32,201 nucleotides of DNA, taken from Lachnospiraceae bacterium UBA7205 (lineage in GTDB: Bacteria; Bacillota; Clostridia; Lachnospirales; Lachnospiraceae). Position numbers and translations under genes: made by a program. This document shows positions 25,223 to 32,201 of the stretch, piece after piece; position 1 is the stretch's first letter, and each line of letters begins with the position of its first letter. The notes beneath the pieces are model-generated. The model was not told the origin of the DNA. It did no database searches and was given only the letters and a program-made list of their open reading frames with translations. Location of the stretch: NCBI GenBank assembly GCA_002490665.1, contig DKUL01000005.1, forward strand, positions 1 to 32,201. The letters are read 5' to 3'.

Positions 25223-26270
25223 CCTCCACGTTTTCTATGAAATTATCATTGACATCGAAGGCTATGATATTCTCGCTGGTTCTGTGATGTGCCATGTAAT
25301 ATCTGCCTTCGATTTCTGTTATATAGTATGGCGTGCCCTTCGACAGCCCAAACCGGACATAAATGTCCTCATATCCACCGCCGGAAAGCTTTTCGAGACT
25401 GTCCGTCCTGATTATCGTGGCGTAATCCTGGTTCTCCTGATTGTCCGTCGAGACCGTTATGTAATAGAAATCCCCTATTTTGGTGAGCTGCACCATCCCT
25501 GCTATCTCGTCTGCAACAGGATATTCCTGCAGGATGTCAAATCCGTCTCCCGCATCGTTTATCACTGCCTTTATCACCTTCTGGTTGTTATGGCCGGACA
25601 CAAAATAAATGCCATCTTCCATCACTGTAAATGACCTTACATAGACCCCGAACAGTTCGTCAATCTGTAAAACCTTGTCCACATAGAGCGGATAAATGCC
25701 ATTGGCATCCGCCTGCTGCGCCCTCTTTATCATGTACATCTCCCCTGTGATGGAACTCCACGCCATGAACACATGGTTTCCTTCATCATACTGTACATAA
25801 TGCGGACGCATTCCTATATTATCCAGCTTCTGCGTATGCACATATCCGTCATCCGTTTTCTGAAATACCATCAGACGGTTATTTTCCGTGTCGTCAGCAA
25901 GAATCATCGTTCCATCCGAGGCGATTGTGTGCGCATAGTGTACTTCATCGGTCAGCACGCTCCACTCAGTCAGCGGGTCTGTGAGGCTGTCATGATATAT
26001 AATCTGGTCGTGATAACAGTCTGCAATAAAATAAGTATCGCCTATTTTTGTGATATATGTCGCTACATTCAATGTGTCAAACGTATTTTTCTTTTCGCTG
26101 GCGACAGGGTCGGATATCATGCCGTCATAGGAAATAAAATCTTTCGTATCCGCCGGGGACAGATTGTTTACAGCATCCGAATTTTGTTCCTCCCTGCCAC
26201 CGCACGCAGTCACCAATGCCATAATGAGCAGCATCCCTGCCATGTATCTTATCCCGTTTCCAGTTCTCAT
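25212..26270 (-). CDS. Lipoprotein with repeated beta-strand segments, possibly beta-propeller
   Basis: 352 residues from the ATG at 26270 (AAAGGA 10 bases upstream). The N-terminus is a lipoprotein signal with lipobox LVTAC. The mature part has recurring strand patterns such as YITKIGDTYFIADCYHDQI, IASDGTMILADDTENNRL, SFTVMEDGIYFVSGHNNQ and QLTKIGDFYYITVST, spaced about 45-60 residues. That suggests a six- or seven-bladed propeller facing outward. No catalytic motif was seen. The gene ends 11 bases inside the end of the DUF6020-like gene on the other strand. A role in sensing or binding surface glycans or in envelope assembly is possible but not shown. Confidence 0.75.
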   Translation of the reverse strand: MRTGNGIRYMAGMLLIMALVTACGGREEQNSDAVNNLSPADTKDFISYDGMISDPVASEKKNTFDTLNVATYITKIGDTYFIADCYHDQIIYHDSLTDPLTEWSVLTDEVHYAHTIASDGTMILADDTENNRLMVFQKTDDGYVHTQKLDNIGMRPHYVQYDEGNHVFMAWSSITGEMYMIKRAQQADANGIYPLYVDKVLQIDELFGVYVRSFTVMEDGIYFVSGHNNQKVIKAVINDAGDGFDILQEYPVADEIAGMVQLTKIGDFYYITVSTDNQENQDYATIIRTDSLEKLSGGGYEDIYVRFGLSKGTPYYITEIEGRYYMAHHRTSENIIAFDVNDNFIENVEVIY

Positions 26271-26324
26271 CGTGCCCCGTTCCTTTCTTCTTTCTTTTGG
26301 AGAAGTATTTTTCAAACACGCTCT

Positions 26325-26354
26325 AGTATAACACGTCTTCCCTGCCTGATACAA
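26325..26354 (-). promoter_or_regulatory. Sigma-A-type promoter for the propeller-like lipoprotein
   Basis: On the minus strand TTGTAT (26349-26354), an 18-base spacer and TATACT (26325-26330) lie about 55 bases before the start codon at 26270. Confidence 0.7.
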
Positions 26355-26564
26355 CCTCACAAATATTTACTGCACCCGAATTTACACTAATGTCTGCCGC
26401 CATTCGTCCAATGTTCAAAAATCGTGCATTCACAGCCAGGCAAAAGGCATTTTGTACATAAAACCAAATCATATCTTATCAGATTTGACGTTATTTGTGA
26501 ACAAATTGTGAATCCATCGTAAATATTAAGTAAATATAAAATGAATGAATTTTTGAATTTTCTA

Positions 26565-26592
26565 TTGACCTTTGCAAAATTTTATGTATAAT
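26565..26592 (+). promoter_or_regulatory. Strong sigma-A-type promoter for the Thr/Glu-repeat lipoprotein
   Basis: TTGACC (26565-26570), a 16-base spacer and a consensus TATAAT (26587-26592). The bases upstream from about 26460 are very AT-rich and could act as an UP element. The 26271-26700 gap holds this promoter, the divergent lipoprotein promoter and a ~100-base leader; I see no other gene in it. Confidence 0.85.
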
Positions 26593-26655
26593 AATGAACT
26601 TGTAAGGCACAACAGGAACGACAAAGCAAAATTATCATTCCTGAAATTTAGTTTC

Positions 26656-26682
26656 GCACTACATAGTGCAGCGCAGATGCGC
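26656..26682 (+). other. Twin small hairpins in the mRNA leader
   Basis: Two inverted repeats lie side by side just before the ribosome binding site: GCACT-ACAT-AGTGC (26656-26669) and GCGC-AGAT-GCGC (26671-26682). They could protect the 5' leader from decay or tune translation start of the lipoprotein at 26701. Confidence 0.4.
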
Positions 26683-26700
26683 AAATGGAGGAGAAGAATT

Positions 26701-27051
26701 ATGAAGAAAAGAATTTTAGCTACAGTTATGGCACTTACATTAGGTTCTGCAATGCTTACAGCTTGCGGTTCAAAGGATGACGTTACTACAGTTGAGCCGG
26801 TTGAGTCATCTTCCGTTGTTGAGGAGTCTTCTATCGTAGAGACAACTGTTGTTGAGGAGAACACAGACGCTGCTGCTACCACAGAGGCAGCTACTGATGA
26901 GACAGCTACTGACGCTGCTACCACAGAGGAAGCTACTGATGTGGCTACCACAGAAGAAGCTACTGACGCTGCCACGACAGAAGAAGCAGCTACTGATGCT
27001 ACTACAGAGGAAGCTACAACTGAGACAGCTACGACAGAAGCAGCTAACTAA
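26701..27051 (+). CDS. Small lipoprotein with acidic Thr/Glu/Ala/Asp repeat tail
   Basis: 116 residues from the ATG at 26701 behind GGAGGAG. A lipoprotein signal (MKKRILATVMALTLGSAM, lipobox LTAC) is followed by a mature part made almost only of V/E/S, then repeats like TTEEATDA. The tail has no folded domain and is strongly acidic; the Thr content would allow O-glycosylation. Codon use is narrow (GCT, ACT or ACA, GAA or GAG, GAT), unlike the GC-richer neighbours. With a consensus promoter and a very stable terminator this suggests high expression. A spacer or cell-surface coat role is conceivable; function unknown. Confidence 0.88.
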   Translation: MKKRILATVMALTLGSAMLTACGSKDDVTTVEPVESSSVVEESSIVETTVVEENTDAAATTEAATDETATDAATTEEATDVATTEEATDAATTEEAATDATTEEATTETATTEAAN

Positions 27052-27067
27052 TCCATATCCGGATTCA

Positions 27068-27096
27068 AAAATCCCGCTGAGTTTCAGCGGGATTTT
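27068..27096. terminator. Strong bidirectional terminator
   Basis: A perfect 13-bp stem, AAAATCCCGCTGA with TCAGCGGGATTTT, has a three-base loop. T-runs follow on both strands. It closes the Thr/Glu-repeat lipoprotein gene (plus) and the deacetylase gene (minus). Confidence 0.95.
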
Positions 27097-27107
27097 CGAT
27101 TTATTTT

Positions 27108-27965
27108 TTATTTGTCAGGAATCTGTCTCCCTTCATGGTCCATGTGGTATTTGTCCCTGTAAATCAGCTCGGATAACGGAACAAACTGATAACCGGCTTC
27201 TTTCAGGGTTGTTATCATCGTGTCCAATGCCTCTGCCGTATATTTTGCACCATTATGGCAAAGGATAATCGTACCATTTCCGAGGTGCTCATTTTGCGTG
27301 ACTGTCTTTATAATCGAATCCACACCGTAGTCCTTCCAGTCCAGGCTGTCAACATCCCATTGAATGGCGTAGTATCCGCACTTTTTTGCCGTCTTAATCA
27401 GCGCCGCGTCGTAGTCTCCAAACGGCGGACGGAACAGGAACATATCATACCCTGTCAGTTCTTTTACCTTATTGTGCACCGACATGATTTCTTTTTCTTT
27501 TTCTGAATTGGAAATCTGGCTCATATTTTTGTGGTTCTGACTGTGGTTGCCAAGGTCATGCCCCTCTGCAAGTATCATTTTCACATCATCCGGATAAGAT
27601 TCCACCCATCCGCCAGTCATAAAAAAAGTCACTTTTACATCATGTTTTTTTAATATTTCCATAATTTTCTGTGTGTCATCATTTCCCCATGCCGCGTCAA
27701 ACGTCAAAGCAATCTTGGGCTCCTCCGTCTGCACGCAGTATATGGGCAGCTGCCTGCTGCTTCCCCCTGCAACAGTGGGAATCAGCGTTCCCTGCTCCCT
27801 GTAGTGTATCCCCAAAAGCCCTGTGAGCACCAAAACCGCTGCTGCCATTGTCACTGCCTTTTTGGACAAATCCTTTTCCCGCAGATATGCGCTTATATCA
27901 CGTATATACTGTATCAGCACGCCGCTTGTCTGTGAATCGTTGTCTCCATTACTTCTGCCAAGCAT
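27108..27965 (-). CDS. Polysaccharide deacetylase, PdaB-like (NodB domain)
   Basis: 285 residues. A cytoplasmic N-terminus of ~38 residues and one membrane helix (~39-56) anchor an outer NodB domain. Its motifs are TFDAAWGNDD (catalytic Asp), HDLGNHSQNH (metal-binding His pair), RPPFGDYD and the C-terminal ILCHNG. The pattern TFDxxWG and WDVDSLDW places it with PdaB-type proteins of spore-formers, which act on peptidoglycan or other N-acetylated glycans. It lies 81 bases after the ABC permease gene and ends at the bidirectional terminator; it may share the ABC transcript. The substrate is not deducible. Confidence 0.9.
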   Translation of the reverse strand: MLGRSNGDNDSQTSGVLIQYIRDISAYLREKDLSKKAVTMAAAVLVLTGLLGIHYREQGTLIPTVAGGSSRQLPIYCVQTEEPKIALTFDAAWGNDDTQKIMEILKKHDVKVTFFMTGGWVESYPDDVKMILAEGHDLGNHSQNHKNMSQISNSEKEKEIMSVHNKVKELTGYDMFLFRPPFGDYDAALIKTAKKCGYYAIQWDVDSLDWKDYGVDSIIKTVTQNEHLGNGTIILCHNGAKYTAEALDTMITTLKEAGYQFVPLSELIYRDKYHMDHEGRQIPDK

Positions 27966-28046
27966 ATATGAACTGACCCCTACCGGTTTTTAGTAAAATA
28001 TATTATGGCAGGGCTGAATGTATGACAGAATTATTGACGGGATTTT

Positions 28047-28841
28047 CTACATCCGCGCTGCCATCAGGCTGCTGGAGGAATATCTGCGCAGCCCCCTGTA
28101 GAACACAAACACCGCCGCCGCTGAAATCAGGATGGCATACCCAAGCACCGTCAGCAGGCTCCCCAGGTCAAAACGCATCATGATATGCACCGGCTGGTAA
28201 ACCGCCATCCCCACGGGGATGATATTATAGAGCAGAAACCGCACCTTTCCATGAAAAATACCATCCGGATAGGTGGCAAAGCTAATCATGCAGTTCACCA
28301 TATTGTCCCCAAACAGTTCCGCCCGCACAAACCAGAAAGACAGGCTTCCCATCATCAGTGCAAAGGCGGTTATGATTACCGCGCCAATTGCTGAAAACAG
28401 CAGAAACAGGAAGAACCGCCCCACGCTGAAGCTGAATATGCACATCACCAGAATTCCATACAAAAAATCACCAATTGCCGAGGTGTTCGTGGACGAAGTG
28501 ATTACGCTGAGCAGGACATTTTTCGGCATTACCAGATAGGCATCCAGTTTTCCGCTAATGATTAAGTCCGGCAGGGAAAATGCCCTGTCAAACAGAATAC
28601 ACGCAAGTCCAAATGTGCTCGCCGCAAGTCCCCAGAGCAGCATGACCTCCTTCATGGTATATCCGCCGATATCTTTTTTCAGATGGAATAAAATCACCCA
28701 CTGTATGATAAACGCCGCATTGTTGAGCGCCATAAAGCAGATATTGGTCAGGAAGGTAACCTTATTGAGCATCTCCCGCATAATATTATATTTTATGGAA
28801 AGCACGCATACGCGCACTTGGTTTTTAACCGCCGTTAACAT
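28047..28841 (-). CDS. ABC-2 type permease (COG3694/PF06182-like), second subunit
   Basis: 264 residues with about six membrane helices. The sequence (FLTNICFMALNNAAFIIQW, GKLDAYLVMPKN, FATYPDGIFHGKVR) fits the DUF990/ABC2_membrane_6 permeases that always occur as a pair with an ATPase. It overlaps the preceding permease gene by 17 bases, with GGAGG inside that gene as its ribosome binding site. Together the three genes form an exporter, substrate unknown. Members of this group have been linked to drug or lipid export, but nothing here fixes that. Confidence 0.88.
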   Translation of the reverse strand: MLTAVKNQVRVCVLSIKYNIMREMLNKVTFLTNICFMALNNAAFIIQWVILFHLKKDIGGYTMKEVMLLWGLAASTFGLACILFDRAFSLPDLIISGKLDAYLVMPKNVLLSVITSSTNTSAIGDFLYGILVMCIFSFSVGRFFLFLLFSAIGAVIITAFALMMGSLSFWFVRAELFGDNMVNCMISFATYPDGIFHGKVRFLLYNIIPVGMAVYQPVHIMMRFDLGSLLTVLGYAILISAAAVFVFYRGLRRYSSSSLMAARM

Positions 28842-29616
28842 AGAGCTTCTTACCTCCCTTTCCGTAAATAAAGAACATCAGACTACATCCTGCTGCCAGA
28901 TAGATTATCTGTACCACCAGGATTTCAACACATTTCCCCATGTCAAAATCAACAATCAGCTTTGCCGGTCCATAGCAGACCGTATAAATCGGCGTCAGCT
29001 TCAAAAACGGCTGCATCTGCGCCGGAAATATTTCTATCGGGAATATCGTCCCGACAATCAGAAGCAGTTTGTCATACAGCCACTGGAACGGATTGGAATC
29101 CTCTATCCAGAATGATATCAGGCTGATGCACAGCTTAAATACGGCATTGATTGTGATGCCAAGAATGATGCATGGTATTACTGCCAGCAGTGTTATTGCA
29201 TGGAAATCCGGCAGGCTTCCGACCATCGTTATACCCATTACAGTGGCAAGCACCGCATACATCGGCAGCTGTATGCTCCACTCACCCGCATGCTTTGCAA
29301 GAATGTACAGCGTATAGTGATACGGCTTATTCATAAGGTATGCTATATTCCCGCTTCGTATATCCTTCGCCGCCTGTCTTGACACCGTGCCGGAACCCGC
29401 CCCGAACCACATCATCTCCGTAATCATGGTATACCATATCATCTGCTCCCTTGTATAGCCCGAAATCAATTCCCCCGGAGACGAATACATATAATTCCAC
29501 AAATGTATGAACACGAAAATAAACATGAAATAGCTGATAAAACCCATGAATATGTTCATCACATACTGCATATTTTCCATCAGTACTGACCGGTAAATTA
29601 CTGCATATTTCCTCAT
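28825..29616 (-). CDS. ABC-2 type permease (COG4587/PF06182-like), first subunit
   Basis: 263 residues with about six membrane helices. Typical features of the family are the early YVMNIFMGFISYFMFIFVF helix, the amphipathic SRQAAKDIRSGNIAYLMNKP segment and the late NPFQWLYDKLLL...IFPIEIFP stretch. Its ATG overlaps the ATPase stop codon (ATGA), so the two are translationally coupled, and its own end overlaps the next permease. It should pair with that permease as a heterodimer. Confidence 0.88.
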   Translation of the reverse strand: MRKYAVIYRSVLMENMQYVMNIFMGFISYFMFIFVFIHLWNYMYSSPGELISGYTREQMIWYTMITEMMWFGAGSGTVSRQAAKDIRSGNIAYLMNKPYHYTLYILAKHAGEWSIQLPMYAVLATVMGITMVGSLPDFHAITLLAVIPCIILGITINAVFKLCISLISFWIEDSNPFQWLYDKLLLIVGTIFPIEIFPAQMQPFLKLTPIYTVCYGPAKLIVDFDMGKCVEILVVQIIYLAAGCSLMFFIYGKGGKKLYVNGG

Positions 29617-30611
29617 GCCAATCCTCCATCCGCGCCTTTTTCCGACTTGTATATTTCCATGATAATGTTCTCAAGCGGGACATTTGAAATATTGATGTCC
29701 TCCACGTGCTCTGCATCAATGTGCGCGAGCGCGTCATTAATCCGCATCTTTGTCGTGTCCACTTCCAGCTTTACATGGCATCCCTTTTCCTTTAATACAG
29801 CAATCCCCTGCATCGGTGCAAGCGTTGTCTCCTCCTGCAGCTTCATCTCCACGATTTTTTTATTCAGGTAATGGTACTTCAGGTTCTGCATGGAATCGTC
29901 AAGCACAATCCTGCCCGCATTCACAATGATAATACGCTTGCAGAGCTTCTCGATATCCCCTATGTCATGACTTGTCAGGAAAATAGTCGTGTGAAATTCC
30001 TTGTTCATCTGCTTGATAAGCTGGCGGATATTTTCCTTTACCACGGGATCCAGGCCGATGGTCGGTTCATCCAGGAACAAAACGCTTGGCCTGTGAATCA
30101 GGGATGCCACAATCTCGCACCGGATGCGCTGTCCCAGTGACAGGTTCCTGACCGGCGTGTTGATAAACGCCCCCAGCGCAAACGTCTCCCCCAGCTCGCG
30201 GATGCGCGCATCTGCTTCCCGCTCCGGTATGTCGTAGATTGCGGCAAAAAACTTAAAATTGTCATACGGAGTCAGGTGCGTCCACAGCTGTTCTTTCTGT
30301 CCGAACACGGTTCCGATTTGATAGGCAAGCTGTTTTCTCTTTTTTACCGGGTCAATCCCAAGCACTTCCACCTTGCCGCCGTCCGGATAGAGGATGCCCG
30401 TCAGCATTTTTATCGTCGTGCTCTTTCCCGCGCCATTTGGACCGATGAACGCAAGAACCTCACCCTCCTCCACCGAAAAAGAAACGCCGTCGACTGCCCG
30501 CACTTCCTCAGTCTTAGGGTGAAAAACCGACTGAATGCTGCCTTTCATCCCCTTTTCCTTTTGTTTCACTCGAAATGTTTTTGCCAGTCCCTCTGCCTGA
30601 ATCGCCTTCAT
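29613..30611 (-). CDS. ABC transporter ATP-binding protein (COG4586-like)
   Basis: 332 residues from the ATG at 30611, seven bases after GGAGG; an ATG two codons earlier is too close. It powers the two permeases encoded downstream. All ATPase motifs are present: Walker A GPNGAGKST, Q-loop VFGQKEQLW, signature LSLGQR, Walker B VLFLDEP with catalytic Glu, and switch His in TSHD. The extended C-terminal domain (about 230-332) is normal for this exporter ATPase group. The region upstream holds a palindromic repeat element and a possible leader unit that could affect expression. Confidence 0.95.
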   Translation of the reverse strand: MKAIQAEGLAKTFRVKQKEKGMKGSIQSVFHPKTEEVRAVDGVSFSVEEGEVLAFIGPNGAGKSTTIKMLTGILYPDGGKVEVLGIDPVKKRKQLAYQIGTVFGQKEQLWTHLTPYDNFKFFAAIYDIPEREADARIRELGETFALGAFINTPVRNLSLGQRIRCEIVASLIHRPSVLFLDEPTIGLDPVVKENIRQLIKQMNKEFHTTIFLTSHDIGDIEKLCKRIIIVNAGRIVLDDSMQNLKYHYLNKKIVEMKLQEETTLAPMQGIAVLKEKGCHVKLEVDTTKMRINDALAHIDAEHVEDINISNVPLENIIMEIYKSEKGADGGLA

Positions 30612-30629
30612 TTTCATTCCTCCCTTTTT

Positions 30630-30757
30630 GACTTCTCACTGCGCTGACTTCTTCCTTTGGATGCCCGTATTTCTTTCGAGAAGTGAATCGCCCTTTTCAC
30701 TTCTCGCTGCGCCGGGCATCCGTCAGCTGCGCTGACTTTTTTCCTCTGGATGCCCGT
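30630..30757. repeat. Nested palindrome flanked by ~30-bp direct repeats
   Basis: An 11-bp perfect inverted repeat (30677-30687 with 30696-30706; CGAGAAGTGAA, loop TCGCCCTT) sits inside a 9-bp perfect inverted repeat GGATGCCCG/CGGGCATCC (30659-30667 with 30713-30721). Around it, a ~30-base direct repeat starting CTGCGCTGACTT and ending GGATGCCCGT occurs at 30639-30668 and 30727-30757 with few changes. A third motif, CTTCTC(A/G)CTGCGC, appears at 30632-30644 and 30700-30712. No reading frame explains it. It looks like a small non-coding mobile or dispersed repeat (REP- or MITE-like), lying just upstream of the ABC operon. Confidence 0.7.
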
Positions 30758-30762
30758 GTGCA

Positions 30763-30816
30763 TAAATAAAAAGAACCACCGTTACATACACCTATGTGCA
30801 TATACCACGCGGTTCT
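30763..30816 (-). terminator. Terminator-like branched hairpin of the small transcription unit
   Basis: On the minus strand AGAACC (30811-30816) pairs with GGTTCT (30772-30777), and inside it TATATGCAC pairs with GTGTATGTA (30783-30804, two G-U pairs). TTTTTATTT follows directly. It would end a short transcript begun at the promoter 31046-31074, or act as an attenuator before the ABC operon. Confidence 0.6.
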
Positions 30817-30899
30817 CCCTGCCTATCCCTCGATTACCGCATAGCCAAATAAGACTTCCCATCCTACGGCCATGCGATTTAGCTGTTTCTATACTAAAA

Positions 30900-30977
30900 T
30901 CATCCTTTGACCGTACTATGAAAAATCTGCTGCACCAGAATAATCGACATAAATAGAACACTTTTCTTATATAACAT
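30900..30977 (-). CDS. Possible 25-residue small hydrophobic peptide
   Basis: An ATG at 30977 has CAGGAGA eight bases upstream and opens a 25-codon frame: a Lys-containing start (MLYKKS), a hydrophobic middle (VLFMSIILVQQIF) and a polar tail ending VKG. It sits between a good promoter and a terminator-like hairpin on the same strand. It could be a small membrane peptide, or a leader peptide whose translation controls reading through into the ABC exporter operon. I do not recognise it. A longer TTG-started frame of 78 codons over the same bases has no ribosome binding site and unusual composition, so I prefer the short one. Confidence 0.4.
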   Translation of the reverse strand: MLYKKSVLFMSIILVQQIFHSTVKG

Positions 30978-31045
30978 CTCATTGTCTCCTGTTTTACATT
31001 TTCCAGATTAAGTCCCAAGTTTTTGTCTGTTTATAAATTTTTAAT

Positions 31046-31074
31046 AGAATAGCACACTATTTTTGAAAATGCAA
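31046..31074 (-). promoter_or_regulatory. Promoter of the small transcription unit (extended -10)
   Basis: On the minus strand TTGCAT (31069-31074), a 17-base spacer and TGCTATTCT (extended -10; core 31046-31051). Transcription would start near 31039, giving a leader of about 60 bases before the small ORF. The 30612-31172 gap holds this unit and the repeat element but no large gene. Confidence 0.65.
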
Positions 31075-31141
31075 GCTTTTTTTATCAAAACATGCATTGC
31101 TCAAATCCCCAAAAAGAAAATTGAGCAGCGCGCATACCAAA

Positions 31142-31160
31142 GGGGCGAAATAACCGCCCC
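31142..31160 (-). terminator. Probable terminator after the MFS gene
   Basis: GGGGCG pairs with CGCCCC around a seven-base loop, 13 bases after the MFS stop codon on the minus strand. The following T-run is short (TTTGG), so termination may be incomplete. Confidence 0.5.
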
Positions 31161-31172
31161 CTGCAAATAAAC

Positions 31173-32201
31173 CTATTTTTCGCTATATTGATACTTCTTT
31201 ATATTTTTGCCAGTAATGATACAAATTAAACTACCGCTTGCTCCAAGTATCAGCATCATAAGTGCGGCACCGGATCCCTTGCCTGTGCCAAAGAGTGTTT
31301 TTAGAACTGGTAAATCACCATATACCCTCATAAACGGTTCGCATATATTATCTACCATAAAACCACCCAAAAACAATCCGACCGGGATAGTAAAAAATTG
31401 AAACGTATTGCGACATGCATAAACGCGTCCCTGTAGTTCCACCGGAATGGTAGTTCTAAGAATGACATCCAAATTTGCACTCATAATCGGTACAAGAATC
31501 CAGCCAATAATCTGTCCGATGCACCATAATACAGGCTCCCTGGAAAATGCCAGCAAAAAATTTTCAGTACTTAGCGAAAATAACATTGTCAGGTAAATAG
31601 CTTTTACTCTGTCCTTTGGCTTTGGCAGAACTGAAACAATCAGGCTGCCAATAACCATGGCAATACCAGAACAAGATGTAACAATTCCCAGAATAAATGA
31701 ACCACCTTTCGGATTTGGAAGCACATAACCGGGTAATGTCGCGTCGAAAGCCGAAGCCACCAGATTAACACCGGACATAAATAAAATCAGCGCCATTATA
31801 AGCGGAGTCTTCTTCAGGAACATAAGCCCCTCTTTTGCAAGAACAAGTACGCTATCTTTCCCATCACTTTTGTTTTCCGGGATTCTGATGAAAAACATCA
31901 ATGCCGCAGATGCAACTAAAAAACTTCCGATATCAACTGCTATTACGCCATTAAGCCCTATAAATGAATACAATGCCGTAGCAATCAGCGGGTTCAATAC
32001 AGATGTCAGGCTTGCCGACAAGGAACGAAGCCCGCTTGTTGTCTGATAATACTTTTCCGGCATAATAAGTGTCATCGCCACCTCGGAAGCAGGCTGTTGA
32101 ACGGTATTCATTAATCCGGAAATCGCATTCAAAGCATATAAGTGCCATACCATCAGACTATTTGTCCTAAATAATACACTATAAATGAGCATATTTGAAA
32201 T
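31173..32201 (-). CDS. MFS efflux transporter, Mef-like (N-terminus outside window)
   Basis: At least 342 C-terminal codons; the frame stays open to the window edge, so the first helices are missing. About nine or ten membrane helices are visible. The segments NTVQQPASEVAMTLIMPE, LRSLSASLTSVLNPLIATAL, AVDIGSFLVASAALMFFIRI and the later IPVELQGRVYACRNTFQF match the drug-efflux MFS branch that includes macrolide exporters (Mef). Base composition is clearly more AT-rich than the neighbouring genes, and its codons end in A/T more often, which suggests transfer. Export of a drug-like compound is likely; the substrate is not shown. Confidence 0.85.
   Translation of the reverse strand: MSNMLIYSVLFRTNSLMVWHLYALNAISGLMNTVQQPASEVAMTLIMPEKYYQTTSGLRSLSASLTSVLNPLIATALYSFIGLNGVIAVDIGSFLVASAALMFFIRIPENKSDGKDSVLVLAKEGLMFLKKTPLIMALILFMSGVNLVASAFDATLPGYVLPNPKGGSFILGIVTSCSGIAMVIGSLIVSVLPKPKDRVKAIYLTMLFSLSTENFLLAFSREPVLWCIGQIIGWILVPIMSANLDVILRTTIPVELQGRVYACRNTFQFFTIPVGLFLGGFMVDNICEPFMRVYGDLPVLKTLFGTGKGSGAALMMLILGASGSLICIITGKNIKKYQYSEK

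Noticed and set aside
26562..26975. A minus-strand Ala/Ser/Val-rich frame opposite the Thr/Glu-repeat lipoprotein
   Set aside because: Its low complexity is a by-product of the repeat on the other strand; promoter, ribosome binding site, lipobox and terminator all support the plus-strand gene.
30772..30816. Resemblance of the GAACCGC...GGTGGTTC hairpin to group II intron domain V
   Set aside because: The stem is longer than the usual 34-base domain V, no reverse transcriptase/maturase gene or intron 5' end is nearby, and a T-run follows, which fits a terminator better. A covariance-model scan for group II introns would settle it.
30782..31018. A 78-codon TTG-started frame in the small transcription unit
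   Set aside because: It has no ribosome binding site and an odd Cys/Arg-rich composition, while the 25-codon frame inside it has a well-placed one.

Overview
The window looks like chromosomal DNA of an anaerobic Bacillota bacterium of class Clostridia, most likely the family Lachnospiraceae. The grounds are strong GGAGG-type ribosome binding sites, DapF (diaminopimelate-type peptidoglycan), a glnA-ANTAR regulator pair, DHHW/MBOAT gene pairs, a DUF4358-like lipoprotein, a DUF6020-like membrane protein and lipoproteins with LTAC/LTGC lipoboxes. The family assignment is an inference from gene content; no rRNA or tRNA gene is visible.

Region 1 (1-7252, minus strand) is the 5' part of one giant gene that leaves the window at position 1. 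It encodes about 14 fibronectin type III (Fn3) domains, a DUF6531-type RHS entry module and a long YD-repeat array. It has no signal peptide, and an in-frame stop just upstream fixes the start. Its C-terminal end, where RHS proteins usually carry a variable toxin or effector, lies outside.

Region 2 (7325-18889, minus strand) holds two transcription blocks, each ending in a MBOAT O-acyltransferase plus a DHHW/AlgX-like partner and a terminator. The first block runs ECF sigma factor, anti-sigma-like membrane protein, DUF4358-like lipoprotein, MBOAT-1, DHHW-1. The second runs glutamine synthetase, ANTAR regulator, mannose-1-phosphate guanylyltransferase, dapF, MBOAT-2, DHHW-2. Together they suggest synthesis and O-acetylation of a cell-surface polymer under envelope-stress and nitrogen-linked control.

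Region 3 (19009-23390) has a membrane-anchored FMN-binding-like protein on the plus strand converging on a minus-strand operon: hisC, a DUF368/PopT-type polyprenyl-phosphate translocase, a SAM methyltransferase and hslO (Hsp33). The operon starts at a promoter placed back to back with that of a large DUF6020-like membrane protein.

Region 4 (23450-27096) has the DUF6020-like protein overlapping tail to tail with a lipoprotein rich in repeated beta-strand-like segments, then a strongly expressed-looking small lipoprotein with a Thr/Glu/Ala/Asp repeat tail, closed by a bidirectional terminator.

Region 5 (27108-32201, minus strand) has a PdaB-like polysaccharide deacetylase, a three-gene ABC exporter operon, a 560-base stretch without a large gene that contains a nested-palindrome repeat element and a compact promoter-small ORF-terminator unit, and an AT-rich, window-truncated MFS efflux gene.
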